Of a DNA stretch of 32,249 nucleotides, positions 17,301 to 25,618 are shown one piece after another. The notes under the pieces are model-generated. The model had not been told where the DNA came from, searched no databases, and saw only the letters and a list, made by a program, of their open reading frames with translations. The translations under genes were made by a program, and so were the position numbers. The DNA comes from Caulobacteraceae bacterium. Its GTDB lineage: Bacteria; Pseudomonadota; Alphaproteobacteria; Caulobacterales; Caulobacteraceae. How positions within the stretch are numbered: position 1 is the stretch's first letter; each line of letters opens with the position of its first letter. The stretch is taken from the NCBI GenBank assembly GCA_003164925.1, contig PLRV01000005.1, positions 32,878-65,126 of the forward strand. Direction: 5' to 3'.

Positions 17301-17483
17301 TTACTTCGCGTCGGAGGCGGCGTCGGAAGCGGCCACGGACGAGGCGTCGGAAACGCCCGTGTCAGAAGCTGCAGTCACGTCGGAAGCGGCAGCCGGAGCT
17401 TCCGCCTTCTTGCACGCGCCGACGGAAAGAGCCGCGACGGCAACGCCCGCCACGAGTAGCTTACGAAGAACTTCGGAGGTCAT
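17301..17483 (-). CDS. Small lipoprotein with Ala/Ser/Asp-rich tail
   Basis: The 60-residue product has a classic lipoprotein signal: Met-Thr-Ser-Glu, Arg and Lys at 7-8, the hydrophobic run LLVAGVAVAALSV, then the lipobox VGAC with Cys24. The mature part of 37 residues starts KKAEAP and continues as low-complexity Ala-Ser-Asp-Val repeats such as AASD. It resembles entericidin-sized lipoproteins in length only, and no function can be read from it. Lys rather than Asp after the Cys suggests outer-membrane sorting if Lol rules apply. A purine-rich AGGGGA lies upstream of the ATG, and a strong terminator follows. A TTGCCG, 17 bases, CTAACT promoter candidate lies about 60 bases upstream. Confidence 0.75.
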   Translation of the reverse strand: MTSEVLRKLLVAGVAVAALSVGACKKAEAPAAASDVTAASDTGVSDASSVAASDAASDAK

Positions 17484-17694
17484 GGTCCTGGTCCCCTAAG
17501 GAGGTTAGAGCGCCAAAAGTTACATGACGCCCTGTCGAGTTAGCCTGTTTTAAGGCCAACCGGCAAGGCGCCAATGCGACGCTGCATGGGAATATGCCGT
17601 CATCCTAGGCATGTGCAAGTCACATCTGGCGCCTGCGAACAGCAATCGACCTCAATGCGATGATGCGCGGCGTCGATGCCCCAATGGCGGGCGG

Positions 17695-17721
17695 AAAAAA
17701 ACCGGGCGCTGCGCCGTAACG
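17695..17721 (-). terminator. Possible terminator of motA
   Basis: Immediately after the motA stop the minus strand reads through GGCGCAGCGCC, a short tight stem, followed by a run of seven Ts. The stem is weak as drawn because the loop is very small, so the call is tentative. Confidence 0.4.
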
Positions 17722-17725
17722 CCGT

Positions 17726-18595
17726 CTAGCCTTCGGCGGGGATGTTGTTGAGCGCCTCTTCCAGTTCGAGAAAGCTGGGCTGGGCGGTCGAAGGCACGCT
17801 GCCGCGTCCAATTTCCACGGAGATCTGGGCGGCATTGCCATGCAGGTGGGCCACCAGCACGCCCTGGATGATCCTATAAAAGGACGCTTCCTCCTCTACG
17901 ATGGCGGCCATGCGCACCGACATGGGTCCGACCAGGCCATAGGCCAGGAACACGCCCATAAAGGTTCCGACGAGGGCGCCGCCGATCATGCCGCCCAGAA
18001 TTTCCGGCGGCTCGGTGATGGAGCCCATGGTCTTGATCACCCCCAGCACAGCCGCGACGATGCCCAGGGCGGGCAAGGCGTCGGCCAGGCTCTGCAAAGC
18101 GTGAGAGGGCGCCATGTGCTCGTGATGATGTTTCTCGAGCTGCTTCTCCATGGCGTCTTCCACCTGGTGGGGATCCTCCAGGTTCATGGTCATCATGCGC
18201 AGGGTGTCGCAGATGAAATCCACCGCGAAGTGATCCTTGGTGATGCGCGGGAAGCGCGAGAAAATGGTGCTGTCCTTGGGGTTTTCGATATGACTTTCCA
18301 AGGCGATCACGCCTTTGGACTTCATGGTCTTGGTCAGCAGAAACAGAAGTGAAAGCAGGTCCCGATAGTCGGAGGCCTTCCACTTAGGCCCGCTGAAAAC
18401 GGCGCCGAACGAGCCGGCGGTGGCTTTGATTGTGGTCATGCTGTTGGAGATCAGGAAGGCGGCGGCGCCTGCGCCGCAAATGGCCATCAGCTCATGCGGG
18501 GCCGCCTCAAGGATCACCTGAATCTTGCCGCCCGAAATGACATAGCTGCCAAATACGGAGGCGAATAGCACCACAATGCCGATAATCTGGAACAT
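17726..18595 (-). CDS. motA: Flagellar motor stator protein MotA
   Basis: MotA forms with MotB the proton-driven stator unit of the flagellar motor. The 289-residue product has the four-helix layout. TM1 starts at MFQIIGIVVLFASVFGSYVI, and TM2 lies around ELMAICGAGAAAFLISNS. A large cytoplasmic loop carries the rotor-contact charges (YRDLLSLLFLLTKTMKSKG and VIALESHIENP). TM3 is ALPALGIVAAVLGVIKTMG with the functional Pro, and TM4 is MIGGALVGTFMGVFLAYGLVGP with the second conserved Pro. The frame stays open far upstream over the transglycosylase gene, but the family start is the ATG at 18595. It follows the transglycosylase by 41 bases on the same strand. No motB is adjacent, as in Caulobacter, where motA and motB are unlinked. 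Confidence 0.95.
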   Translation of the reverse strand: MFQIIGIVVLFASVFGSYVISGGKIQVILEAAPHELMAICGAGAAAFLISNSMTTIKATAGSFGAVFSGPKWKASDYRDLLSLLFLLTKTMKSKGVIALESHIENPKDSTIFSRFPRITKDHFAVDFICDTLRMMTMNLEDPHQVEDAMEKQLEKHHHEHMAPSHALQSLADALPALGIVAAVLGVIKTMGSITEPPEILGGMIGGALVGTFMGVFLAYGLVGPMSVRMAAIVEEEASFYRIIQGVLVAHLHGNAAQISVEIGRGSVPSTAQPSFLELEEALNNIPAEG

Positions 18596-18636
18596 GCATC
18601 CCGCCCAAGTCTGGCGGCTAGAGTCGGTGTTAATGC

Positions 18637-19968
18637 TTAATTCCGCGTTGCTGGCGCTGCTGCAGGTCCTGTCACTGTAGGCGTTTTGGAGACGCTGGCG
18701 GCGGCCTCGTCCTGCAGCTGGCGCGACAGGGCTGCAGTCAGGTAGCCGTCCGCCGGCAGGCCCCGGGCCTTCTGCCAGGCCCGAACGGCGGCCCGGGTAT
18801 TGATGCCGATCACCCCGTCCGGTTCGCCCGGATTGAAGCCGAGCGCGACAAGCCCCTGCTGGGCGCCGATGCGGTCCTGGCTGGTCATGGGCGGTTCCAC
18901 CGGCCAGGGCGTGATGAGCGGCGGCGCGCCTGCGATACGGTCGGCCAACAGCCCCACCGCCAGTGCGTAGCTGGTGGAGTTGTTGTATTTGCGGATTACA
19001 AAGTGGTTCGGTAGCACCAGGAAGGCCGGGCCCGCGGCACCGGCCGGGGTGATCAGTTGCGTCGGCGCATTGGCGTCGGCCTCGCTCCACGCCGGGCCAG
19101 CGGCGGCGCGCACGCCGTCGATCGCCCAGGCCGACGGGGTTTGCTGCGGCCCTTCGGTGACGCTGTAATCGAAGTTTTGCGGCAAGATCACCTCGCGCGC
19201 CCAGCCGCCGCCCCGCTGCCAGCCGTCCTTGGCCAGCAGATTGGCCGCTGAGGCCAGGGCATCGGCGGGAGAGTTCCAGATGTCGGGACGGCCGTTCCCA
19301 TCAACCGATACAGCCACGGCGAGATAGGCTTCCGGAATAAGCTGGGTCTGGCCCATGGCGCCGGCCCAGGAGCCCTTCATCTGCGCTCGGCTCGCCTGCC
19401 CTGAGACGATCATCCGCAGGGCGTCCCAGATCTGGCTCTCGGCCCAGTCGCGTCGCCGCCCCCCTGCCGCCAGTGTGGCCAGCGAGCGGATCACGTCCAT
19501 GTCGCCCTGTACGGCGCCGTAGGCAGATTCCTCGCCCCAAATGGCGACCAGAATCTGAGCCGAGGGCCCGAAACGGTCGGCGATGGGGGGCAGCCAGGCC
19601 TGGGCCGCGGCGAATTTGGCGCGGCCCAGAGCGACGTTTTTGTCCGACACCGCCGTCCGCATGTAGTCGCCGATCGGCTTAGACAACTCCGGCTGACGAC
19701 CGTCCAGGGTGGTCACGCGGGGGTCCGGCGCCAGCCCATTCAACTCACGACGCAGCACGTCCTGTGGAAATCCAGCGGTGGCCGAGCGCTGGTAGAAGCT
19801 CTGCAGCCAGGCGTCGAAGTGGGGATCGCCGGATGTGGCCGGGGGCGTTCCATCCACCGTCTCCCCCTGAGGCGACAGGCCAGGCTCGGGCCCCAGCCCG
19901 GGCAGGGGATTGCGTCCGGGGTCCACGACTCCGGCCGCGGTCAGCAGCATGAACAGGCGACGGTCCAT
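18637..19968 (-). CDS. Lytic murein transglycosylase (MltB/SLT_2 type) with peptidoglycan-binding domain
   Basis: Lytic transglycosylases cleave the glycan strand of peptidoglycan with formation of 1,6-anhydro-muramic acid and make room for wall growth or for envelope machines. The 443-residue product has an SLT_2 domain at about 48-340. Its catalytic Glu is probably Glu147 in AIWGEESAYG, and other family segments are RSLATLAAGGRRRDW, SWAGAMGQTQLIPEAYL and NSPADALASAANLLAKDGWQ. A PG_binding_1 domain lies at about 355-420 (QGLVALGFNPGEPDGVIGINTRAAVRAWQKARGL). The N-terminus has a short hydrophobic stretch after two Arg residues but no clear signal peptidase site. motA follows 41 bases downstream, so a role in flagellar or polar envelope remodelling is conceivable but unproven. 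Confidence 0.9.
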   Translation of the reverse strand: MDRRLFMLLTAAGVVDPGRNPLPGLGPEPGLSPQGETVDGTPPATSGDPHFDAWLQSFYQRSATAGFPQDVLRRELNGLAPDPRVTTLDGRQPELSKPIGDYMRTAVSDKNVALGRAKFAAAQAWLPPIADRFGPSAQILVAIWGEESAYGAVQGDMDVIRSLATLAAGGRRRDWAESQIWDALRMIVSGQASRAQMKGSWAGAMGQTQLIPEAYLAVAVSVDGNGRPDIWNSPADALASAANLLAKDGWQRGGGWAREVILPQNFDYSVTEGPQQTPSAWAIDGVRAAAGPAWSEADANAPTQLITPAGAAGPAFLVLPNHFVIRKYNNSTSYALAVGLLADRIAGAPPLITPWPVEPPMTSQDRIGAQQGLVALGFNPGEPDGVIGINTRAAVRAWQKARGLPADGYLTAALSRQLQDEAAASVSKTPTVTGPAAAPATRN

Positions 19969-19983
19969 CGGTTCAAGCCTAAA

Positions 19984-20013
19984 GCACGTCGACCCAAAGT
20001 GTACCCGGTTTCG
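19984..20013. repeat. Degenerate relative of the 28.3-kb palindromic element
   Basis: GCACGTC (19984-19990), AAAGTG (19996-20001) and CCGGTTTCG (20005-20013) occur in the same order and near-equal spacing as in the left palindrome of the element at 28294-28405. The right arm has decayed here. Confidence 0.45.
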
Positions 20014-20118
20014 CGCTTGGATCGGCCCCTGGAATCACAATTCTTCGGTTGCGCCGCGTTGGACGGATCCGGCGCAGGGCGCTCCGGCGCATCATGGCGG
20101 CGAAATCAAACGCTGCGA

Positions 20119-20147
20119 TTGACTAAACAGGTCTTCGCCCCTATACG
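20119..20147 (+). promoter_or_regulatory. Promoter of rpmJ
   Basis: TTGACT (20119-20124), a 17-base spacer and TATACG (20142-20147) form a near-consensus promoter. Transcription would start near 20154, about 47 bases before rpmJ. Confidence 0.75.
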
Positions 20148-20200
20148 CACGCCCTCCGCCGCCGGCGCCATAGATCACTAGCCAGACCGTCGAGTTCGCC

Positions 20201-20326
20201 ATGAAGGTTCGCAGTTCTCTCAAGTCCCTCAAGGGCCGCCACCGCGACTGCAAGCTCGTGCGTCGCAAGGGCCGGATTTATGTGATCAACAAGACCAATC
20301 CCCGCTTCAAGGCCAAGCAAGGCTGA
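20201..20326 (+). CDS. rpmJ: 50S ribosomal protein L36
   Basis: L36 is the smallest large-subunit protein and stabilises 23S rRNA. The 41-residue product begins [18 protein letters not shown] and ends [13 protein letters not shown], the longer alphaproteobacterial form. Only one Cys (residue 17) remains of the usual zinc-ribbon set, so this is the zinc-independent version. It has its own promoter and intrinsic terminator and is therefore a single-gene transcription unit, as is common for this form. Confidence 0.96.
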   Translation: MKVRSSLKSLKGRHRDCKLVRRKGRIYVINKTNPRFKAKQG

Positions 20327-20353
20327 GCCTGCTCGCCTGGGCCCATGTCGCAG

Positions 20354-20380
20354 CGCCGCCCCCAAAGGGCGGCGTTTTTT
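20354..20380 (+). terminator. Intrinsic terminator of rpmJ
   Basis: CGCCGCCC (20354-20361) pairs with GGGCGGCG (20367-20374) over a five-base loop and is followed by six Ts. Confidence 0.9.
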
Positions 20381-20488
20381 ATTGCGGACGCCCCCGGGCT
20401 TAAGCTTTCTTAGCGAGCGGCTTCCGTGGGTGGCTTCGCTGGTCTAGGTTCCGCTCTTTCCATCGCCTGTTTGACGAGAACCTCCGCA

Positions 20489-20755
20489 ATGGCCGACGAT
20501 TCCTCTTCCATCGAAGTCCTCAACGCCACCGCCCAGACCCGGCTGAAGACCATCATCGAGCGCATTGAGCGCCTGGAGGAGGACAAGGCGGCCGTCGCCA
20601 CCGACATCAAGGAGGTATTCGCCGAAGCCAAGGGCGAGGGCTTTGACGTCAAGATTCTGCGCAAGGTTGTGCGCCTGCGTAAACAGGACAAGGCCAAGCG
20701 TCTGGAAGAAGAAGCGATCCTCGACCTGTACCTCTCGGCCATCGGCGGTCTGTGA
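20489..20755 (+). CDS. gapR: GapR, chromosome-structuring DNA-binding protein (DUF2312)
   Basis: GapR is a small tetrameric DNA-binding protein that clamps overtwisted DNA ahead of replication forks and at the 3' ends of active genes and helps topoisomerases relieve positive supercoils. The 88-residue product is all helix: [26 protein letters not shown] (9-34) forms the long coiled coil, then [32 protein letters not shown] with the conserved basic DNA-contact residues, and [16 protein letters not shown] at the end. The ATG at 20489 gives the family length of about 89. An in-frame upstream start at 20426 adds unrelated residues and is rejected. A small gene follows with almost no spacing. Confidence 0.95.
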   Translation: MADDSSSIEVLNATAQTRLKTIIERIERLEEDKAAVATDIKEVFAEAKGEGFDVKILRKVVRLRKQDKAKRLEEEAILDLYLSAIGGL

Positions 20756-20756
20756 G

Positions 20757-21089
20757 CTGAGCCGCAAGCCGCCCGATCCCAAGGCGGCGGCCAAACGCGC
20801 CGCCCTGAACGCCCTGCGCCGGGCCCGGCGAGCGGCGGACAAGGCCGGTGTGACCCTTTCGGAGTGGGAAGGCGAGTTCCTCGGTTCGGTCGAACAGCGG
20901 CTCAACACCTATGGCCGCGCCTTCGGCGATCCGGAAAAGGGCGCGCCCGGTGCGTCCCTGTCTGTGCGCCAGGGCGTCAAGCTCAAGGAGATCACGGCGA
21001 AGGCCAAGGCCAAGGACAAGCCCAAACCAAGGCGCGCCGGTTTCGCACGACGGCCCCCAGCGCGGGGGCCAGCAAACGGATCAGATTGA
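20757..21089 (+). CDS. Small basic protein downstream of gapR, start codon uncertain
   Basis: A frame directly after the gapR stop reads a convincing protein: a helical, Ala/Arg/Lys-rich N-terminus (KAAAKRAALNALRRARRAAD), a likely conserved core (GVTLSEWEGEFLGSVEQRL and NTYGRAFGDPEKGAPGASL), then a Lys/Pro/Arg-rich tail. I recall similar proteins in Caulobacterales but no functional name. The start is a puzzle. No ATG or GTG exists between the gapR stop region and the core. The frame offers CTG at 20757 (used here), TTG at 20667 or 20565 inside gapR, or GTG at 20850, the last with AAGG five bases before it but losing the N-terminal helix. Tight coupling to gapR suggests translational coupling. 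Codon bias fits a real gene. Confidence 0.6.
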   Translation: MSRKPPDPKAAAKRAALNALRRARRAADKAGVTLSEWEGEFLGSVEQRLNTYGRAFGDPEKGAPGASLSVRQGVKLKEITAKAKAKDKPKPRRAGFARRPPARGPANGSD

Positions 21090-21213
21090 ATTGACAGCGT
21101 TGCCGTACGTCTGAAGGGTTGACTTCGCCACCCCTGGACGCAAAACCCGCCGTCGAAGGACAGACTGCGGTCCCAAGAGACTGGCGCTCAATCGGCGCCG
21201 AGAAGGAAAATTC

Positions 21214-22224
21214 ATGGCTCTTCGTGTTGCGATCAACGGTTTCGGGCGCATCGGTCGTCTGGTTCTGCGCTCAATCTATGAATTCGGTCGGCGAGACATC
21301 GAAGTGGTCGCCATCAACGACCTGGGGCCGGTGGAGACCAACGCCCACCTGTTGCGCTACGACAGCGTGCATGGCCGCTTCCCCGGCCTGGTCAAGGTGG
21401 TCGGCGACACCCTCGACATCGGCGCGGGTCCGATCAAGGTGACGGCCATCCGCAACCCGGCCGAACTGCCGCACGCCGCCCTGGGCGTCGATATCGCGCT
21501 GGAGTGCACGGGCATCTTCGCCTCCAAGGAAAAGGCTTCCGCCCACCTGCTGGGCGGCGCAAAGCGCGTGCTGGTTTCGGCCCCGTGCGACGAGGCCGAC
21601 AAGACCATCGTCTACGGGGTCAACCACGACGCCATCACGGCGCAGGACCTGGTGGTGTCCAACGCCTCCTGCACCACCAACTGTCTGGCGCCGGTGGCCA
21701 AGGTGTTGCACGACCTGGTGGGCATAGAGCGCGGCTACATGACCACCATCCACAGCTACACCAACGACCAGCCGTCGCTGGACCAGATGCACAAGGACCT
21801 CTACCGCGCCCGCGCGGCGGCCCTGTCGATGATCCCTACCTCCACTGGCGCGGCCAAGGCCGTGGGCCTGGTGCTGCCGGACCTGAAGGGCAAGCTCGAC
21901 GGCTCATCCATTCGCGTGCCGACACCCAATGTGTCGGTGGTGGATCTGAAGATCGTTCCCGGCCGCAAGACCGACAAGGACGAGGTCAATGCCGCCATCC
22001 TGAAGGCTTCGCAGGAAGGTCCCCTCAAAGGGATCCTGGCCACAACCGACGAGCCGCTGGTGTCGACGGACTTCAACCATATCGCGGCCTCGTCGACGGT
22101 GGCCCTGGGCCAGACCCAGGTGATCGAAGGTCAGTTGGTGCGGGTGCTCAGTTGGTACGACAATGAGTGGGGCTTCGCCACGCGGATGGCCGACACGGCC
22201 CTGGTCATGGGCAAGCTGCTCTAG
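21214..22224 (+). CDS. gap: Glyceraldehyde-3-phosphate dehydrogenase, type I
   Basis: GAPDH interconverts glyceraldehyde-3-phosphate and 1,3-bisphosphoglycerate with NAD in the cytoplasm. The 336-residue product has the Rossmann opening [10 protein letters not shown] at 7-16, Asp36 (NAD preference), the catalytic motif SNASCTTNC with Cys153, and its partner His180 in TTIHSYTND. Then come [19 protein letters not shown] and the C-terminal [21 protein letters not shown] lies seven bases before the ATG. The stop is two bases from the pgk start, so gap, pgk and fba form one operon. A gap of 124 bases separates it from the preceding small gene, where the promoter probably lies. Confidence 0.97.
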   Translation: MALRVAINGFGRIGRLVLRSIYEFGRRDIEVVAINDLGPVETNAHLLRYDSVHGRFPGLVKVVGDTLDIGAGPIKVTAIRNPAELPHAALGVDIALECTGIFASKEKASAHLLGGAKRVLVSAPCDEADKTIVYGVNHDAITAQDLVVSNASCTTNCLAPVAKVLHDLVGIERGYMTTIHSYTNDQPSLDQMHKDLYRARAAALSMIPTSTGAAKAVGLVLPDLKGKLDGSSIRVPTPNVSVVDLKIVPGRKTDKDEVNAAILKASQEGPLKGILATTDEPLVSTDFNHIAASSTVALGQTQVIEGQLVRVLSWYDNEWGFATRMADTALVMGKLL

Positions 22225-22226
22225 CC

Positions 22227-23438
22227 ATGGGCTTCCGCACCCTCGACCAAGCAGGCGATCTCAGCGGCAAGACCGCTCTAGTGCGCGTGGACTTCAATGT
22301 GCCCACCCACGGCGGCCCCTCCAGCCTCCTGGTCAGCGACGACACGCGCCTGCGCGCCGCCCTGCCCACGATAAGGCTGCTCAAGGCCAAGGGCGCGAAG
22401 GTGGTGCTGCTGTCTCACTTCGACCGGCCCAAGGGCAAGCGCGTGCCCGAGATGAGTCTGCGGCCGGTGGTCCAGCCCCTGTCCAAGCTGCTGGGCGAGC
22501 AGGTGTTGTTCGCCGACGACTGCGTGGGGCCGCGAGCCGCCAGCGCGGTCGAGGCGCTGGCGCCGGGCCAGGTGCTGCTGCTGGAAAACCTGCGCTACCA
22601 CGCCGGCGAAGAAGCCAACGATCCGGCATTCGCCAAGGCCCTCGCCGCGCTGGGCGACCTTTATGTGAACGACGCCTTCTCGGCTGCCCATCGGGCGCAT
22701 GCCTCGACCGAGGGCGTGGCGCGGCTTTTGCCGGCCTTCGCCGGGGAGTCCATGCGCGAAGAGCTGAGCGCCCTGCACCGTGCGCTGGGCTCGCCAGAGC
22801 GGCCGGTGATCGGCATCGTCGGCGGCTCGAAGATCTCGACCAAGCTCGATCTGCTCAAGCACCTGGTGACCAAGTTGGACAAGCTGGCCATCGGCGGGGG
22901 GATGGCGAACACCTTCCTCTACGCCCAGGGCCACGACGTCGGCGCATCCTATTGCGAGAAGGACCTGGCAGACACCGCGCGCGAAATTATCCGCCTAGCC
23001 GGCCAGAACAACTGCAAGCTATTCCTGCCGCTGGACATCGTGGTGGCCGACAAGCTGGGGCCGGGCGCGGCGGCGCGGGTGCGCGAACTGGGCGCCGTGG
23101 ACGAGGAAGAGCGTATTCTGGACGCGGGGCCCGAGACGGTGGAGCGTCTGGAGCGCGCCATCGCCAATAGCAAGACTCTGATTTGGAACGGTCCTCTGGG
23201 CGTGTTTGAAACACCACCCTTCGATAAGGGCACCGTGGCCGTCGCGAAATTCGCCGGCGCCTTGGCCAAGGCGGGAAAGCTAGTGGCTGTGGCGGGCGGC
23301 GGTGATACCGTGGCGGCCCTGAACGTCGCCGGCGTGGCCCAGGATTTCACCTTCGTCTCGACCGCCGGGGGCGCGTTCTTAGAGTGGATGGAAGGCAAGG
23401 CGCTGCCGGGCGTGGCCGCGCTTCAGGTCAAGGACTGA
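22227..23438 (+). CDS. pgk: Phosphoglycerate kinase
   Basis: PGK transfers the acyl phosphate of 1,3-bisphosphoglycerate to ADP, the first ATP-yielding step of lower glycolysis, reversible in gluconeogenesis. The 403-residue product shows the signature [12 protein letters not shown] near 18-29 with a small Ser-Ser insertion after it, then [82 protein letters not shown] and the nucleotide-site [13 protein letters not shown]. The frame opens 20 codons earlier inside gap, but the ATG at 22227, two bases after the gap stop, matches the family N-terminus [20 protein letters not shown]. Confidence 0.97.
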   Translation: MGFRTLDQAGDLSGKTALVRVDFNVPTHGGPSSLLVSDDTRLRAALPTIRLLKAKGAKVVLLSHFDRPKGKRVPEMSLRPVVQPLSKLLGEQVLFADDCVGPRAASAVEALAPGQVLLLENLRYHAGEEANDPAFAKALAALGDLYVNDAFSAAHRAHASTEGVARLLPAFAGESMREELSALHRALGSPERPVIGIVGGSKISTKLDLLKHLVTKLDKLAIGGGMANTFLYAQGHDVGASYCEKDLADTAREIIRLAGQNNCKLFLPLDIVVADKLGPGAAARVRELGAVDEEERILDAGPETVERLERAIANSKTLIWNGPLGVFETPPFDKGTVAVAKFAGALAKAGKLVAVAGGGDTVAALNVAGVAQDFTFVSTAGGAFLEWMEGKALPGVAALQVKD

Positions 23439-23450
23439 GAGGGGGAATAT

Positions 23451-24539
23451 ATGGCCCGCATTACGCTTCGACAGCTGCTCGATCACGCCGCCGAACACGA
23501 CTACGGCTTGCCCGCCTTCAACATTAACAACATGGAGCAGGGCCTGGCCATCATGGAAGCGGCCGAACAGGTCAATGCTCCGGTGATTATCCAGGCTAGC
23601 CGTGGCGCGCGCAGCTACGCCAACGACATTGTCCTGAAGTATCTGATCGATGGTCTGGTCGAGCTTTATCCGTCGATCCCGGTGTGCATGCACCAGGATC
23701 ATGGCAACAGCCCCGCCACCTGCGCCACAGCCATCCAATACGGCTTCACCAGCGTGATGATGGACGGCAGCCTCAAGGCCGACGCCAAAACCCCCGCCGA
23801 CTACGATTACAATGTCTCAACCACACGCCAGGTGGTGGACATGGCCCACGCCTGCGGCGTGTCGGTGGAGGGCGAGCTGGGCGTGCTGGGTTCGCTGGAG
23901 ACCGGCATGGGCGAGGCGGAGGACGGCCACGGCTTTGAGGGCAAACTCGACCATTCAGCCCTGCTAACCGATCCAGACCAGGCGGTGGACTTCGTCAAGG
24001 CCACCGGCGTGGACGCCCTGGCGATCGCCATGGGCACTTCGCACGGCGCCTACAAGTTCTCGCGTAAGCCCGATGGCGCGGTGCTGGCGATGGGGGTGAT
24101 CGAGGAAATCCATCGGCGCCTGCCCAACACCCACCTGGTGATGCACGGCTCCTCATCGGTGCCGCAGGATCTGCAGGACATCATCAACCAGTACGGCGGT
24201 CAGATGCCGCAGACCTGGGGCGTGCCGGTGGAAGAAATCCAGCGCGGCATCAAGCACGGCGTGCGCAAGGTGAACATCGACACCGACAACCGCATGGCCA
24301 TCACCGGCGCCATCCGCAAGGCCCTGGCCGAGAAGCCCGGCGAGTTCGACCCGCGCTGGTATCTGAAGCCGGCCAAAGAGGCCATGCGCAAGGTCTGTGT
24401 CCAGCGCTTCCAGGAGTTCGGCTGTGAGGGCCAGGCGTCCAAGATCAACCCCCTGTCCACCGCCCAGATGGCCAAGCGCTACGTCGCCGGCGAACTGGCC
24501 CAAACCTTCGGCGGAAAGTCCCAGGCGGCGGCGGAGTAG
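23451..24539 (+). CDS. fba: Fructose-bisphosphate aldolase, class II
   Basis: The class II enzyme is a zinc-dependent aldolase that cleaves or forms fructose-1,6-bisphosphate. The 362-residue product has the class II signatures: [13 protein letters not shown] with Asp83 and zinc-ligand His84, [17 protein letters not shown], the second zinc His region [13 protein letters not shown], and VMHGSSSVP with a further zinc ligand. It then has [20 protein letters not shown] near 275-294. The Calvin-cycle-type length and C-terminal segment [13 protein letters not shown] suggest the subclass common in alphaproteobacteria. GAGAGGGGG lies just upstream of the ATG and 12 bases separate it from pgk. Confidence 0.96.
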   Translation: MARITLRQLLDHAAEHDYGLPAFNINNMEQGLAIMEAAEQVNAPVIIQASRGARSYANDIVLKYLIDGLVELYPSIPVCMHQDHGNSPATCATAIQYGFTSVMMDGSLKADAKTPADYDYNVSTTRQVVDMAHACGVSVEGELGVLGSLETGMGEAEDGHGFEGKLDHSALLTDPDQAVDFVKATGVDALAIAMGTSHGAYKFSRKPDGAVLAMGVIEEIHRRLPNTHLVMHGSSSVPQDLQDIINQYGGQMPQTWGVPVEEIQRGIKHGVRKVNIDTDNRMAITGAIRKALAEKPGEFDPRWYLKPAKEAMRKVCVQRFQEFGCEGQASKINPLSTAQMAKRYVAGELAQTFGGKSQAAAE

Positions 24540-24540
24540 C

Positions 24541-24556
24541 GGCGGCGAACGCCGCC
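24541..24556. terminator. Hairpin after fba
   Basis: GGCGGC (24541-24546) pairs with GCCGCC (24551-24556) around a GAAC tetraloop, starting right at the fba stop codon, in the 90-base gap before the convergent FAH-family gene. There is no T-run. Confidence 0.4.
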
Positions 24557-24629
24557 TAGCGCGCCGGCAAGCGAGGCGTCGAGAGCGAGTCGCCGAGACA
24601 CGGCCGCGGCGTCAGCGAACGAGCGACGC

Positions 24630-25487
24630 CTACTCGTCCTTACAGACGCCCTCGATATAGCCCAGCTTATCGATCTCGATGCGCACCACGTCCCCGTCGC
24701 TCAGCACGAAGCGCGGCTCGCTCAACCAGCCTACGCCGCCCGGCGTGCCGGTGAAGATCACGTCGCCAGGCTCCAACGTCATGGCCTGGGAGAGGTAGAC
24801 GATCTGGTCCCACACGTCGAAGACAAGGTTGGCGGTATTCGAGTGCTGGCGCACCACCCCATTGACGACCGCCTTGATGTCGAGGCCATGCGGATCGGGC
24901 GCTTCGTCAGTCAGCGTGATCCAGGGGCCGATCGGGCTGTGGGTGTCGAACGACTTGGCCAGCGACCACTGCGGCGAGTGGCTCTGCCATTCGCGCACCG
25001 AAACGTCGTTGCCAACGGCGAAGCCGATAACCGAGGCGGGGGCATCCGCGCGGCTGATGTGGCGGCCGCCCCTGCCGATGACCGCGACCAGTTCAGCCTC
25101 GTAGTCGAGCGAGTTGGGCGAGGCCTTGGGCACCTGGATCGGATCGAATGGGCCGTTGATGGAGCTGGAGGCCTTGATGAACCAGATCTGCTGGGTCGGG
25201 GTCTCGCGGCCGGCTTCGGCGATGTGGTCGGCGTAATTAAGGCCGATCGCCAGTATCTTGCCGGGCCGGCTGACGGGCGAGCGCAGATGAACGTCCTCAA
25301 GAGCCAACCAGCCATCGGCCGAGCTTTCGAGCGCCCTGAACTGTTCCCTGAATTCCTCGAAGCGCCCGATCACCTGGTTGGTGTCGGTCGGCAGGCCAGG
25401 AATGGCGGATGTCGCCGAGATCACTCTACCGCCCTTGACGAGGCCGATGTGCACGGCGCCCGCGACGTCAAATACTGCGAATTTCAC
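24630..25487 (-). CDS. Fumarylacetoacetate hydrolase (FAH) family protein
   Basis: FAH-family enzymes are metal-dependent hydrolases, isomerases or decarboxylases that act on 2,4-dioxo or enol acids in aromatic and sugar-acid breakdown. The 285-residue product has a short N-terminal domain and the FAH core with KILAIGLNYADHIAEAG, the metal ligands of YEAELVAVIG and VGNDVSVREWQ, SFDTHSPIGPWI and GDVIFTGTPGGVGW. Size and motifs fit the group containing ureidoglycolate lyase-like and 2,4-diketo-3-deoxy-L-fuconate hydrolase-like enzymes, and the substrate cannot be fixed. A GTG start at 25487 is chosen because it gives the family N-terminus MKFAVFDV and has AAAGG nine bases upstream. The frame itself runs eleven codons further. 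It is last in the MFS-YciI-FAH cassette. Confidence 0.88.
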   Translation of the reverse strand: MKFAVFDVAGAVHIGLVKGGRVISATSAIPGLPTDTNQVIGRFEEFREQFRALESSADGWLALEDVHLRSPVSRPGKILAIGLNYADHIAEAGRETPTQQIWFIKASSSINGPFDPIQVPKASPNSLDYEAELVAVIGRGGRHISRADAPASVIGFAVGNDVSVREWQSHSPQWSLAKSFDTHSPIGPWITLTDEAPDPHGLDIKAVVNGVVRQHSNTANLVFDVWDQIVYLSQAMTLEPGDVIFTGTPGGVGWLSEPRFVLSDGDVVRIEIDKLGYIEGVCKDE

Positions 25488-25518
25488 GTGTGAATACCTT
25501 TCTTGGAATTTCACCCGC

Positions 25519-25602
25519 ACCCCACCGGCAGGCCTATCCCGGCGCGATAATTTTCAAAGCTGCACTATTAGAGCACCTAAGGCGGGCCGTTAGCGGTGGG
25601 GT
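25519..25602 (-). other. Stem-closed element in the leader of the FAH gene
   Basis: ACCCCACCG (25519-25527) and CGGTGGGGT (25594-25602) are perfect 9-bp inverted copies enclosing 66 bases, inside the 131-base gap between the YciI-like gene and the FAH gene. The enclosed part carries further short complements (GGCC near both ends). In the cassette mRNA this would fold into an 84-nt closed structure 32 bases upstream of the FAH start. Function unknown. Confidence 0.4.
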
Positions 25603-25618
25603 TGAAGGCTGGCGTTCC

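Noticed and set aside
22163-23170. 335-codon frame overlapping pgk in another phase
   Set aside because: Arg/Gly/Pro-rich and out of frame with an intact pgk.
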